Shown here one piece after another: positions 1 to 8,347 of a stretch of DNA of 64,000 nt. Origin of the DNA: CAYRNY01 sp964425755 (GTDB lineage: Bacteria; Chloroflexota; Anaerolineae; Aggregatilineales; Aggregatilineaceae). Every line of letters starts with the position of its first letter. The stretch's first letter is position 1. The stretch spans positions 1 to 64,000 of the forward strand of contig CAYRNY010000002.1 in the NCBI GenBank assembly GCA_964425755.1, given 5' to 3'. A model generated the notes under the pieces. It saw nothing but the letters and a program-made list of their open reading frames with translations. It did not search any database and was not told where the DNA came from. The position numbers were made by a program, and so were the translations under genes.

Positions 1-8
1 ACCGTCAT
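1..8 (-). other. Possible start of a further minus-strand gene cut by the left edge
   Basis: An ATG reading leftward lies at positions 8-6, preceded at about 10 nt by an AGGAAG-like ribosome-binding sequence. Only eight bases of any coding region would be visible, so nothing can be said about the product. The rest of 1-257 holds a terminator for the next gene and no other gene that I can support. Confidence 0.2.
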
Positions 9-81
9 CCCCAGCGGCTTCCTGTCACTATTCTGTTGTTAAACTGCGCTGTGAAGTATGCCTTCACCGTCGCTGCGGGAT

Positions 82-108
82 AAAAAACCGACGCTGGAAT
101 GCCGTCAG
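82..108 (-). terminator. Intrinsic terminator downstream of the small anchored-protein gene
   Basis: Read on the minus strand, a 6-bp stem (one G-U pair) at 103-108 and 88-93 with a 9-nt loop is followed directly by six T residues (82-87). It lies about 150 nt beyond the stop codon of the gene ending at 258, and is consistent with a rho-independent terminator for it. Confidence 0.55.
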
Positions 109-257
109 TTTCGCGTGATTGTTGTGTTGTGTTGCTTTCCCGTGCAACGGAGGCACATTCTAGCAGACAGATTCAGGGCTGGCAAGGGTAAATTCGGCGA
201 AATCGTGAATTTGGTCCCAAGTGGCCGGATCCGCTGCATTTGCAGGCGTGCCGGAAG

Positions 258-674
258 CTACTCGTGGGCGCGTGTTACCGCCGTGATGCACCAGGTTCCA
301 TCATCGCGGGTGAGGTTGACCGTCCAACTCAGCGCGTGCGTTTGCCCGCCGCTGCCGGATGCGTCATGTAGCGTGCCGGACGCGATCACCTGCGCCGCCG
401 AAGCGGATATTTCAACTTCCGCGTATGTCATGCCCGTGAAGCGGTAGCGTTGGTTATCAGTGTCGGGAAAGATCAGCGCCGCGAGATCGGGATCACAGAA
501 GTGCTCGCGCAGCGCGGGCAGATCACCCGTTTCGTACGCACGGAGCGCGGCGCGAACCGTGCCGGTTGGCGTGCGTGAAGTGCTATCTTGTCGTGTGGCG
601 GCGAAAAGCAGCGCGGCGGAAAGCAGAACGGCTGCCGCGATCACGATGAGCGCGGTCCGGGCACGCTGAGACAT
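258..674 (-). CDS. Small membrane-anchored or secreted protein of unknown function
   Basis: The 138-residue product starts with a basic stretch followed by a hydrophobic segment (about residues 8-27), a signal anchor or signal peptide. The remainder looks like a small extracytoplasmic alpha/beta domain. It contains a helix typical of NTF2-like or DUF4878-like folds (TVRAALRAYETGDLPALREH) and a C-terminal strand pair, but the family assignment is only suggestive. The ATG is preceded by AAGGGG at about 6 nt. It lies downstream of fbp on the same strand with a 106-nt gap and has its own terminator, so it may be co-transcribed with fbp. I do not recognise a specific function. Confidence 0.65.
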   Translation of the reverse strand: MSQRARTALIVIAAAVLLSAALLFAATRQDSTSRTPTGTVRAALRAYETGDLPALREHFCDPDLAALIFPDTDNQRYRFTGMTYAEVEISASAAQVIASGTLHDASGSGGQTHALSWTVNLTRDDGTWCITAVTRAHE

Positions 675-780
675 GGGACACCCCTTGATCTCTTTGAACG
701 GCTGCTATCTAGACGCACGCCACGCGGTGGAAGTTCCGTTGCAGTAACTTGCCGGGCTGCGACGCTGTCCGCGATGCCTG

Positions 781-1845
781 CTAGCGTTGCTTTTCGTATT
801 CGGCGAGAAACCGGGCATCGTGCTGTCGCAAGAATGACTCGGCCTGTTCAACCAGCTCGCGATTGCCCAGGTACACCGGCACGCGCTGGTGCAGGTGGCG
901 CGGTTGAATCTGCAGGATATCCCCGATCCCATCCGACGCGTAGCCGCCGGCGTGGGCGCAGAGATACGCCAGGGGCTGTGCTTCATAGGACAGGCGCAGC
1001 TTCCCGGTGAGGTTCCGCGAGTCGCCGGGATAAAAAAACACGCCCCCGCGTAACAACGTGCGGTGCACGTCGGCGATCATGCTGCCGATGTAACGCTGGC
1101 CCAGCGGCTTGCCGTCGCCATACGGGCCGCCCGCGTCGTCAAGCGCCTGCAACCACCTGACATAACGTTTCACGCCCTCGGTCCAGTAGCCCTCGTAGCC
1201 GTGATTCACACTGTAATATCTGCCAGGGCTGGGGATGGTGATGTCGGGGTGGCTGAGCAAGAACTCGCCAATGCTTGGGTCGAGCGTGAAGCCGTGCACG
1301 CCGTTGCCGGTGCTGTAGACCATCATCGTGCTTGATCCGTAGATCACGTAGGCGGCGGCGACGAGTTCGGTCCCCGGCTGGAGCACGTCGGCCTTTGTAC
1401 CGGGACCGTCGCCCGGCGTTATCTTGCGGTGGATTGCGAAGATCGTGCCGATGGACGCGTTCAGGTCGATGTTGGACGAACCATCCAGCGGGTCGTAGAT
1501 CAGCACGTAGTACCCCGGCGGGTAGCGATCAGGGATGTGCAGCACGTCGTTGTGTTCTTCCGACGCCATCACGCACACACGCCCGGTATGGTCGTTCATG
1601 CGAAAGATCACGTTATCGGCGTAAACGTCCAGTTTCTGCTGTACTTCGCCATGCACGTTTTCGGACGCCGTCGCGCCGAGGATGTTGCCAAGCCCGGCAC
1701 GTGTCGTTTCGCGGGCGATCAGCTTGGCCGCGAGCGCAATATCGTACAGCAGGCTGGTGAGCCGCCCGGTGGCCTCAGGATGGTGGGCCTGCTGCTCCAG
1801 GATGTGGCGCTCGATGGTGATCAGGGTTGGGGTGGGGGGATTCAT
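781..1845 (-). CDS. fbp: Fructose-1,6-bisphosphatase, class I
   Basis: This 354-residue protein hydrolyses fructose 1,6-bisphosphate to fructose 6-phosphate, the committed step of gluconeogenesis, in the cytoplasm. The class I metal-binding signature DPLDGSSNID is intact, as are the active-site segment RYIGSMIADVHR, the following GGVFFYPGD and KLRLSYEA. The length matches the family (about 330-360). The ATG at 1845 has a GAGGAG ribosome-binding site about 6 nt upstream, and an extended -10 promoter element lies about 70 nt upstream. No linked sugar-phosphate genes are present, so the enzyme appears to be expressed on its own or with the small gene after it. Confidence 0.95.
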   Translation of the reverse strand: MNPPTPTLITIERHILEQQAHHPEATGRLTSLLYDIALAAKLIARETTRAGLGNILGATASENVHGEVQQKLDVYADNVIFRMNDHTGRVCVMASEEHNDVLHIPDRYPPGYYVLIYDPLDGSSNIDLNASIGTIFAIHRKITPGDGPGTKADVLQPGTELVAAAYVIYGSSTMMVYSTGNGVHGFTLDPSIGEFLLSHPDITIPSPGRYYSVNHGYEGYWTEGVKRYVRWLQALDDAGGPYGDGKPLGQRYIGSMIADVHRTLLRGGVFFYPGDSRNLTGKLRLSYEAQPLAYLCAHAGGYASDGIGDILQIQPRHLHQRVPVYLGNRELVEQAESFLRQHDARFLAEYEKQR

Positions 1846-1913
1846 GGCGTGCTCCTCAACGCTAGGTGTAAGTAGGTCTCAAAAAAAAGTGGTTAGCACA
1901 TTGTATTGCACAA

Positions 1914-1922
1914 AGTATAGCA
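1914..1922 (-). promoter_or_regulatory. Extended -10 promoter element for fbp
   Basis: On the minus strand the sequence TGCTATACT occurs about 70 nt before the fbp start. It has the TGn extension and a near-consensus hexamer but no good -35 hexamer at the normal spacing, as is usual for extended -10 promoters. An A8 run follows at 1881-1888 on the plus strand. Confidence 0.5.
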
Positions 1923-1955
1923 GACCGGGCAGGATGTGCAGAGCCGCGAATCGAA

Positions 1956-1991
1956 CGGCGGCGCACCGCGAAACGAAGCGGTGCGCCGCCG
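1956..1991 (-). terminator. Strong hairpin downstream of the SurA-like gene
   Basis: A perfect 14-bp inverted repeat (1956-1969 and 1978-1991) with an 8-nt loop lies 31 nt after the stop of the peptidyl-prolyl isomerase gene. On the minus strand it is followed by a TTCGATTCG stretch rather than a clean T run. It is therefore a probable but non-canonical terminator, and it also separates this gene from fbp. Confidence 0.6.
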
Positions 1992-2021
1992 GCGATGGCA
2001 TGAACTGGCGTAAAGCGCGAT

Positions 2022-3437
2022 CTAGTTCACCGGCAGGATGTCGCCCAGTAGCTGGTTATACGTCGGTCTGTCGGGCACGCGATCCAGCCAGTCGTCGATG
2101 CGATCGATATCAGCAGCGGCTTTACGCGCATCCAGCCATTCCTGGTAGCGCGTGTTCTGGTGGTTGCGCAACTCGGTTCCCGACAGCGGGCGGATGCCGC
2201 GATCGTGTACCTGGATGATGTGGTAGCCGAATTCAGTTTCGATCGGCCCGATGATCGCGCCCAGGTCGGCGTTGAGTACAGCTTCCCTGAACGCTTCAAC
2301 GAACTCATCCGGGCTGGTCCAGCCCAACTCGCCACCCTGCGACGCGCTGCCGGTGTCGTCGGACACTTCGCGCGCCAGGTCCGCGAACGGCTCGCCGTCT
2401 TGCAGCGCGTCCATCGCCGCCTCGGCACGGGCGAGCGCGGCGGCCTTTTCCTCGTCGGTCGGCGTCAGCGGGACGTTCTGTTGCAGCGCCTCGACGTTAA
2501 ACGCGAATAACATGTGCCGTGCATCGACCTGCAGTTCTTCGGTCGGCACGTCTTGCGCCAGGTGATCGCGCACCGCTTCGCGCAGGGCCTGGTAGTAGAA
2601 CAGGTCGCGCACGACCGCGCGATCAACCTCGCTCACGTCGGTCGCCTCATCCAGCCAGCGATCCTGTTCCACCTCGATTGTGGCGAGCGCGTCCGATGGG
2701 ACCAGCGTCGGCGTGGCGGTCGGTTCCTCGGTCGGTTCCGGCGTGTCGGTTGGCGTCAGGCTCGGCAGGATGTTACCTTCCTCGTCCACGCGCGGGGTGG
2801 CGGTCGGGAGCGGCGTGGGGGTATTGGTCGGGCGTGGCGTGGCAGACGGGACCAGGCGGGTTGGTTCGGCGGTCGGTTCGGTTGTGGGCGTGGCGGTCGG
2901 CAGGCCCGGATGGGTCATGCCGAGACGATCGGCCATATACTGTTCAACTTCCTGGTTAACCCGTTCTTCGTCCACGGTGACGCCTAACTCTTCAGCTCCC
3001 TGCTTGAGCAACAACTCTTCTTCCATCTCTTCGAGCACCTGGCTGCCGATGATCGAGGGGCGCTGGAGATCGCTGATCTGCTGGCCGACGTATTGCTGCA
3101 GCGTATTTACATCGCCACCCAGGAAGAAGTATGCCTCGCGGATCTGGTTTGCAGTGAGCCAGCGCGTCAGGCGCACGCGCTCCTGGAAGTCCTGCGTGGT
3201 AATTTGCTCACCGTTGACGGTGGTGATCGCCTGGCGTGGCCGGATCACTTCTTCGTTGATGATGGCAGCGATCAGGATCAGGACGCTGATCGCCACCAGC
3301 GTGCCGATGAGCAGCATGAGCCGTCGCTGCCACATCCGTTCCCGTTCGGCGCGGGACTTGTACTCCCGGCGGCGGTCGACATCACCCTGCGTTGTCTTCT
3401 TCGCGCGCGGGCCGCCGGTCGTGCCTTTCTTTGCCAT
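2022..3437 (-). CDS. Membrane-anchored SurA/PpiC-type peptidyl-prolyl isomerase with Thr/Pro-rich insert
   Basis: The 471-residue product is predicted to be an extracytoplasmic folding chaperone. A basic cytoplasmic N-terminus (1-40) leads to one membrane span (about 41-60), then a SurA N-like helical region starting near 74. A 70-residue stretch almost wholly of T, P, E and A (about 178-248) interrupts that region. A rotamase (PPIC) domain follows at about 300-425, with the typical GGELGW and FGYHIIQV segments. The ATG has GGAGGAG 5 nt upstream. The Thr/Pro-rich insert is the oddity. Such tracts are common in exported Chloroflexota proteins, where they may be glycosylated linkers, but that is inference. 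It stands alone between terminators. Confidence 0.9.
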   Translation of the reverse strand: MAKKGTTGGPRAKKTTQGDVDRRREYKSRAERERMWQRRLMLLIGTLVAISVLILIAAIINEEVIRPRQAITTVNGEQITTQDFQERVRLTRWLTANQIREAYFFLGGDVNTLQQYVGQQISDLQRPSIIGSQVLEEMEEELLLKQGAEELGVTVDEERVNQEVEQYMADRLGMTHPGLPTATPTTEPTAEPTRLVPSATPRPTNTPTPLPTATPRVDEEGNILPSLTPTDTPEPTEEPTATPTLVPSDALATIEVEQDRWLDEATDVSEVDRAVVRDLFYYQALREAVRDHLAQDVPTEELQVDARHMLFAFNVEALQQNVPLTPTDEEKAAALARAEAAMDALQDGEPFADLAREVSDDTGSASQGGELGWTSPDEFVEAFREAVLNADLGAIIGPIETEFGYHIIQVHDRGIRPLSGTELRNHQNTRYQEWLDARKAAADIDRIDDWLDRVPDRPTYNQLLGDILPVN

Positions 3438-3785
3438 GTGCTCTCCTCCGAAGGTGTATGTTCAACAGGGTTTACGCAGTCTGCCAGAAGGGTTACGGTT
3501 GAGTACGGGACAGCAGCACCGTGAGGGCCTCACCGGTTTTGTTCGAAGCTGTCGCCGTGCCAGGATGGTCGACCATCCGCGCGGCAAAAACCGCGCACCG
3601 CAACCGGCCAACTGTGTAACGCTCATCAAAAAAGGGGGGAGCGACTGATCACTCCCCGTACACAGGCGCGGGCTGCGCCTGGCAGCGCCGCGCCAGATTT
3701 AGTTTTAAACAGTGCGCCGCTGTGCCCCAACCGGCAGGCAGCAGGCTGGCAGCACAGGCGCGCGACGGACAGCGTGCCATATTAT
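3438..3785. other. Intergenic region, 348 bp
   Basis: This stretch separates the SurA-like gene from rpsR, both on the minus strand. It holds the terminator of the ribosomal operon (3628-3657) and must hold the promoter of the SurA-like gene between 3438 and about 3620, for which I see no convincing hexamer pair. No small gene or RNA gene is supported. Confidence 0.5.
3628..3657 (-). terminator. Rho-independent terminator of the rpsF-ssb-rpsR operon
   Basis: On the minus strand a 9-bp stem (3649-3657 with 3636-3644) pairs completely if one G-U is allowed, closes on a 4-nt loop, and is followed by CC and six T residues (3628-3633). The G-U pair forms only in the minus-strand RNA, which fixes the orientation. 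It lies about 130 nt after the rpsR stop codon. Confidence 0.8.
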
Positions 3786-4136
3786 CTAGCGACGGGTTTG
3801 TTCGTCGGTGTAGGGAAGCAGGGCCAGGTGGCGCGCACGTTTGATCTCGCGTGCCAGTCGCCGCTGGTTTTTGGCGTTCAACCCTGTCTGGCGGCGCGGG
3901 CGAATCTTGGCGCGTTCGGTCATGAAGCGCTGCAAGGTGTCGACGTCCTTGTAATTCGGGACGGTTTCGTTGACCACGAAGTAATCTTCCTTGCGGCGGC
4001 GACCCCGGCGGCGGCCTCCTCTACGGTCGCTGCTGCGACGGCGCGGCCTGCTGCTGCGGCGGCGTTCTCCACGGGATTCGGTATCGTCGTTTTCCTGCTC
4101 TTCGGTGTTGTTATCCAGGTTTTCGTTCTCGCTCAC
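3786..4136 (-). CDS. rpsR: 30S ribosomal protein bS18 with long N-terminal extension
   Basis: bS18 binds bS6 and 16S rRNA on the platform of the small subunit. The conserved core begins near residue 50 (DYFVVNETVPNYKDVDTL) and ends with KRARHLALLPYTDE, matching the usual 75-80-residue protein. The product is 116 residues because of an extra N-terminal stretch: about 20 acidic and polar residues followed by about 30 very Arg-rich ones. The start is a GTG at 4136 with AAGGAG 8 nt upstream; no internal start has a comparable site, so the extension appears real. It is the last gene of rpsF-ssb-rpsR. Confidence 0.93.
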   Translation of the reverse strand: MSENENLDNNTEEQENDDTESRGERRRSSRPRRRSSDRRGGRRRGRRRKEDYFVVNETVPNYKDVDTLQRFMTERAKIRPRRQTGLNAKNQRRLAREIKRARHLALLPYTDEQTRR

Positions 4137-4209
4137 CTGAAGGGCTCCTTCTCAGTGTTCAACCTTGCGATAGACTCAGGCGGCGGTTGGCTGCCTGAGG
4201 GATTGTCGA

Positions 4210-4605
4210 TTAAAACGGAAATGAATCGCCCGCTGAGTCGTCAGGGCCGGTATCGACGTCGTGGTGTGACCCGCGATCGCCGAGCATGATCATCTCGTTG
4301 GCGACAAGTTCGGTCCGGTAGTGGCGCGTGCCGTTTTCATCTTCCCAGCCGCGTGTTTGCAGGCGGCCTTCGACGTATACCTGCTGGCCTTTGCTGAGGT
4401 GGTTCTTGCAGATCTCAGCCAGGTTGCCCCAGGCGACCACGTTGAACCACTCGGTTTCTTCGCGGCGCTCGCCGTCGGATGCGGTCCACGTGCGGTTGGT
4501 GGCGACGCTGAAGCTGGCGACAGGACGCCCGCTGGGCGTATACCGCAGCTCCGGATCGCGCCCCAAATGACCGATAATCATGACTTTGTTTAACCCGCGA
4601 GCCAT
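4210..4605 (-). CDS. ssb: Single-stranded DNA-binding protein
   Basis: The 131-residue product has the OB-fold core of bacterial SSB (N-terminal NKVMIIGHLGRDPELRYT; WFNVVAWG and YVEGRLQTR further on). SSB coats single-stranded DNA during replication, recombination and repair, and recruits partners through its acidic C-terminal tip. Here the tip ends in GDSFPF, a variant of the usual DDIPF. The linker between OB fold and tip is very short, so this is one of the smaller SSBs. A strong AGGAGG site lies 4 nt before the ATG. It sits between rpsF and rpsR, a widespread bacterial order. Confidence 0.95.
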   Translation of the reverse strand: MARGLNKVMIIGHLGRDPELRYTPSGRPVASFSVATNRTWTASDGERREETEWFNVVAWGNLAEICKNHLSKGQQVYVEGRLQTRGWEDENGTRHYRTELVANEMIMLGDRGSHHDVDTGPDDSAGDSFPF

Positions 4606-4665
4606 ATCGCCTCCTGCTGATGCGGCTTGGCTGACGACCGTCGCCGGGTCCCGGCGGTGTGTTGG

Positions 4666-4956
4666 TTAGTCTTCCGGGCGCACGACGAGATGGCGGATCA
4701 CTTGATCGTACAGCAGCAAGTTACGTTCCAGTTCCGGCACGCTGTCGCCGGGCAACGCCATCGTGAAGAAGACGTAGTACCCTTCGAGGAAATCGGCGAT
4801 CGGGTAGGCCAGCCGGCGGCGGCCCCAATAGTCGATGTCCGTCACCTCGCCGCCAAGCTCCTCGATCCAGCCCCGGACGCGGTCGATCACGCCCTGGGTA
4901 TCCTGTTCCACGACGCTGCTCGGAATGATAAAGCCCAACTCGTATTCGTGTTTCAT
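4666..4956 (-). CDS. rpsF: 30S ribosomal protein bS6
   Basis: This 96-residue protein has the standard length and bS6 features: an N-terminal YELGFIIPSS strand, a central WGRRRLAYPI segment and the FTMALPGDSVPELERNL helix region. It pairs with bS18 on the 30S platform. It is the first gene of the minus-strand operon rpsF-ssb-rpsR. A good AAAGGAG site precedes the ATG. A sigma-70-like promoter lies about 120 nt upstream, with a structured leader in between. Confidence 0.96.
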   Translation of the reverse strand: MKHEYELGFIIPSSVVEQDTQGVIDRVRGWIEELGGEVTDIDYWGRRRLAYPIADFLEGYYVFFTMALPGDSVPELERNLLLYDQVIRHLVVRPED

Positions 4957-4987
4957 GTGCTTTGGGATTCTCCTTTCCCTGGGTTTG

Positions 4988-5041
4988 CCTGCGTCAGGCG
5001 ATGGGCATCGCTGCGCAAGCGGAAAGTCGCCCGATTTTCCG
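4988..5041 (-). promoter_or_regulatory. Structured 5' leader of the rpsF operon
   Basis: Between the predicted transcription start (near 5066) and rpsF the leader can form two stems. One pairs 5036-5041 with 5020-5025. The other is compound: 5014-5019 with 4988-4993 outside, and 5007-5011 with 4998-5002 inside. Autoregulatory leaders bound by the bS6:bS18 complex are known in several phyla. I cannot confirm that this one carries the required CCG-containing loop, so it is only a candidate. Confidence 0.3.
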
Positions 5042-5072
5042 GTAAGTCGTTTCGAGCGAATTTGCGGTCAGA

Positions 5073-5101
5073 ATACTACCGCAGGTGACGGGGTTTGGCA
5101 A
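5073..5101 (-). promoter_or_regulatory. Sigma-70-type promoter of the rpsF operon
   Basis: On the minus strand TTGCCA (5096-5101) and TAGTAT (5073-5078) are separated by exactly 17 bp. This is a good vegetative promoter, about 120 nt upstream of the rpsF start codon. Confidence 0.6.
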
Positions 5102-5278
5102 GGTCGGATCGCGCGGGGGCTGGAGTGTAGGGGCACGGCCTTTGCTGTGTTGCGCAGGGCTGCCCGTGTGCGTTTTTCGCGGCAGCGTTTGCGATCTGCG
5201 CGGGTGGGTGATCTGTAATACACTGAAAGGCGCATCACTGATCAACGCGGGCAGGATAGACACAAGGAGAATCACGGC

Positions 5279-8200
5279 ATGCTGCACAGACAACGATTTG
5301 CACTTTGGGTAGCAGCCACGCTGATCGCCGCGCTGGTGCTGCCGGCAGCGGCAGTTCCGATCCCGGCGGGGGCATCGCAGCAGGTGGCACACAAGACGGG
5401 CATCGAACAGCCGCTTAGCCCCTCCGAATACGCGGACTGGCTGCGGACGCGCGTCACAGCGGAGGAACTCGAAACGCGGGAGCTGCGCGCGCGCGAGTGG
5501 CTGCGCGAGTGGATGGCGACGCGCACGCAGCGTCTCCCGGTCGATCCGGCGCGCCAGTCGCAGCGGGTCGCGGAGTGGACGGTGATGGTCTACATTGCAG
5601 CGGACAACAACCTGGAGATCGCGGGACTGGGCGATCTCAACGAAATGGAAGCGGTGGGATCGTCGCCGGACGTGAACATCGTGGCGCAGCTTGACCGCGC
5701 CGAAGGGTATACCGACTGGGATGGCGATTGGACCGAAACCCGGCGCTATTACGTCCAGCAGGATAACAACCCGGACTACATAACCTCGCCGGTCGTGGCG
5801 AACCTGGGCGAGGTGAACACCGGCTCGCCGGAAGCGGTCGCGGATTTCGCAACCTGGGCGATCACCACGTACCCGGCGGAGAAATACATGCTGGTGCTGT
5901 GGGATCATGGCGGCGCGTGGATCAGTCACGCCAGCGACGAGGAGTCAGACGACGAACTGTCGCTGCCGCAACTGCAGCAGGCGCTTGATCGTGTGCTGGC
6001 GGAGACCGGCATCGAGCAGTTCGAGGTGATCGGCTTTGACATGTGCCTGATGGGCCAGTTGGAAGTCTACCAGGCGATCGCGCCGTATGCGCGGTACGGG
6101 ATCGGTTCGGAAGAAAACGAGCCGGGCGCGGGCTGGTTCTACGTGTTCCTGGATGAACTGGTGCGCAAACCGTCGATGCGCGGTGGCGAACTGGGCCGGC
6201 ACGTGGTCGATTACTTCATGTACTTCCTGCGCGAGGTGGTTGGTGATCGCGATGTGTACGGGCTGGCGACGGTGGACCTGGACCAGATCGCGGCGCTCAC
6301 TGCGGCGGTGGACGATTTCGCGGCGGCGGTGGCTGTGCGCCCGGATGCGGCCCTGAGTCCGGTCGCGGATGCGCGGAACAACACGATCGCGTATGGTGGC
6401 TTTGACGACCCGCAGGTGCAAGATTTCTGGTCGTCGATCGACCTGTACCAGTTCGCGGACCGCCTGACCGATCTCAACGCGCCGCCGGACGTGCAGGACG
6501 CGGCGCACCGCGTGCGTGCGGCGGTCGATTCGTTTGTGCTGTATGAGGATCACGTGCAGGCGCTTGACGGCTCGCATGGCGTGTCGATTTACTTCCCGAT
6601 GCGGGCGAAGGTCTTCAACGCCTTTACACAGCGTTACACAGAGGAAGTGCCGTCCGCGATGGCAGGATGGCACGAGTTCCTGAACCTGTATCACGGCATA
6701 GCTGTGGCGACGGTGACCAGCGCGCCGCAGGTCACGATCGTGGGCGTGTACCCTGACGTGGCGAGCATTCACAATCCGGCTGTGGTGCGGCTGGATATTT
6801 CGGGGCGCGATATCGTGCAGGTCAACTACGCGGTCGGGTATTTCGCCGATGGCAACACGAACGAGCGTATCGTGCTGGACTTTGACTACCTGGTCTCACG
6901 CACGACCACGGCGTCCGGCGCGGAGATTGTGGACTGGTCCGACGGGGTGACGACGCGCACGTTCCAATGGGAGGCGGAAGTCCCCGTGCTGACGGACGGT
7001 ACGACCAGCACGTACGCGCTGCTGATCCCCAACCGCGATAATCCCGACTCGGCGTTGGTGAACGGGTATTACCAGTCGGTGCGCGGCGGGAAAGAGCTTC
7101 GGGCGCAGTTGATCTTCGACCTGAACACGCAGCGGGCGAGCTCGCTGTGGGGGTTGAATGAAACGGCCAGCGGCAATCTCCAGCCGTTTGAGCTGGCAGT
7201 CGAAGCGGGGGACACCTTCACGCCGGAATGGTTGACGCTGGATGCCAACAACGAACTGAGCGGGGCAGGCCGGGGCGAAATGCTGACGCTGACCGCCAGT
7301 CTCGGTGTGGAGTTCGAGAAGGTTCCCGCACCATCGGGCACGTACTCGCTCAGTTTCGTGGCGGAAAATGTCGCGGGTACCACCACGCTTGCCGAAGCGG
7401 TCATCATGGTTGACAACACGGACCTCGACCCGGCGCTGCGCGGGTACACCGACCTGACGTATGGCGTCAATTTCCTGTATCCGGCGCAGTGGATTCGCCC
7501 GCGCCTGACGGAAAGCGGGCGGCTGTTTACGGCAGACCTGGCAACCAACACCGTGTTAAGCTTGCTGCCGTATACGGACGTGAGCTCTGCTGAAGAAACC
7601 GACGCCGCGATCCGCGCGAGTTGGAACGTGCTCGACAATCTGGCGATCATCCAGGAGCGCAGTGTCAGGATCAATGAGCTGCCGGCCTACGTGACCGACT
7701 ACACGTATGATTACCAGGGCAGCGGGCGCGTGGGAAGCGTGATCGCGATCTACGTGCCGTCGCAGGGAGTCGGTTACGCGTTCGACCTGGACGCGCCCGC
7801 CGCGAACCTCGGCCCGGCGCAGGAAGCGTTACAGGCGCTGGTCGATAGCATCACGTTCTTTGACCCCGAGTCCCAGGTGGGGCAGAGCGCGTGGCGGACG
7901 GTCACGCTGCTGGATGGGCTGGTGACCTTCCCGGTCCCGGTGACGTGGGAAGAGGAAACCGGCGATGGCTGGACGCTCTACGGGCTGCCGGACGACCGGC
8001 GCGTGTTCATCGGGCTGGGCGCGGATGCAGCGACGGGGCAGAGCAACGAAGAACTCGCGCAGGTCTGGCTGGACCAGTTGCAACAGGGCGTCGAAGGGTT
8101 CAACCAGCTGGCGTCGGAGCCGTATTATATCGGCGGGCGTGCGTGGCATGTGGTCGTGTTCACGTATGAAACGGACGTGCCGATCGGCGGCGCGTTCTTC

Positions 8201-8320
8201 ACCACGTCAGCGCAGGAGCAGGATATCGTGTTCTGGCTCGAAGCGCCGGACGCGCAGTTCGATCAACTGTTCGATGATGTGTTCGCGGTGACGATCGGCG
8301 GATTCGCGTTCGGGCAATAG
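5279..8320 (+). CDS. Secreted clostripain-family (C11) cysteine peptidase with C-terminal repeat domains
   Basis: The 1013-residue product starts with a signal peptide (hydrophobic 8-26, AAAVPIPAGA near the cleavage site). The C11 catalytic domain follows at about 98-490. His210 (LWDHGGAW) and Cys256 (GFDMCLMG) correspond to the clostripain catalytic pair, and an ISIYFP-like core strand (GVSIYFP) lies near the end of the domain. A beta-rich region (500-710) comes next. Two related C-terminal segments (about 722-865 and 880-1010) each resemble PsbP/DUF1795-like lipid- or ligand-binding folds. It is probably secreted and cleaves after basic residues, as characterised C11 enzymes do. AAGGAG lies before the ATG, and a strong terminator follows. 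It stands as a single-gene unit. Confidence 0.9.
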   Translation: MLHRQRFALWVAATLIAALVLPAAAVPIPAGASQQVAHKTGIEQPLSPSEYADWLRTRVTAEELETRELRAREWLREWMATRTQRLPVDPARQSQRVAEWTVMVYIAADNNLEIAGLGDLNEMEAVGSSPDVNIVAQLDRAEGYTDWDGDWTETRRYYVQQDNNPDYITSPVVANLGEVNTGSPEAVADFATWAITTYPAEKYMLVLWDHGGAWISHASDEESDDELSLPQLQQALDRVLAETGIEQFEVIGFDMCLMGQLEVYQAIAPYARYGIGSEENEPGAGWFYVFLDELVRKPSMRGGELGRHVVDYFMYFLREVVGDRDVYGLATVDLDQIAALTAAVDDFAAAVAVRPDAALSPVADARNNTIAYGGFDDPQVQDFWSSIDLYQFADRLTDLNAPPDVQDAAHRVRAAVDSFVLYEDHVQALDGSHGVSIYFPMRAKVFNAFTQRYTEEVPSAMAGWHEFLNLYHGIAVATVTSAPQVTIVGVYPDVASIHNPAVVRLDISGRDIVQVNYAVGYFADGNTNERIVLDFDYLVSRTTTASGAEIVDWSDGVTTRTFQWEAEVPVLTDGTTSTYALLIPNRDNPDSALVNGYYQSVRGGKELRAQLIFDLNTQRASSLWGLNETASGNLQPFELAVEAGDTFTPEWLTLDANNELSGAGRGEMLTLTASLGVEFEKVPAPSGTYSLSFVAENVAGTTTLAEAVIMVDNTDLDPALRGYTDLTYGVNFLYPAQWIRPRLTESGRLFTADLATNTVLSLLPYTDVSSAEETDAAIRASWNVLDNLAIIQERSVRINELPAYVTDYTYDYQGSGRVGSVIAIYVPSQGVGYAFDLDAPAANLGPAQEALQALVDSITFFDPESQVGQSAWRTVTLLDGLVTFPVPVTWEEETGDGWTLYGLPDDRRVFIGLGADAATGQSNEELAQVWLDQLQQGVEGFNQLASEPYYIGGRAWHVVVFTYETDVPIGGAFFTTSAQEQDIVFWLEAPDAQFDQLFDDVFAVTIGGFAFGQ

Positions 8321-8347
8321 GGCCGTTGTGCCGGCAGGCGCGGCAAG

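Larger units (their letters stand above)
4957..5278. other. Divergent intergenic region, 322 bp
   Basis: This region lies between rpsF (minus) and the C11 peptidase gene (plus). It contains the rpsF promoter and a leader with two hairpins. The peptidase gene's own promoter is not obvious; a TAATAC hexamer near 5216 has no matching -35. No small gene is supported. Confidence 0.5.

Noticed and set aside
2555..2906. Short tandem-like repeats in DNA inside the SurA-like gene
   Set aside because: They come from codons of the Thr/Pro-rich protein tract and are not a separate repeat element.
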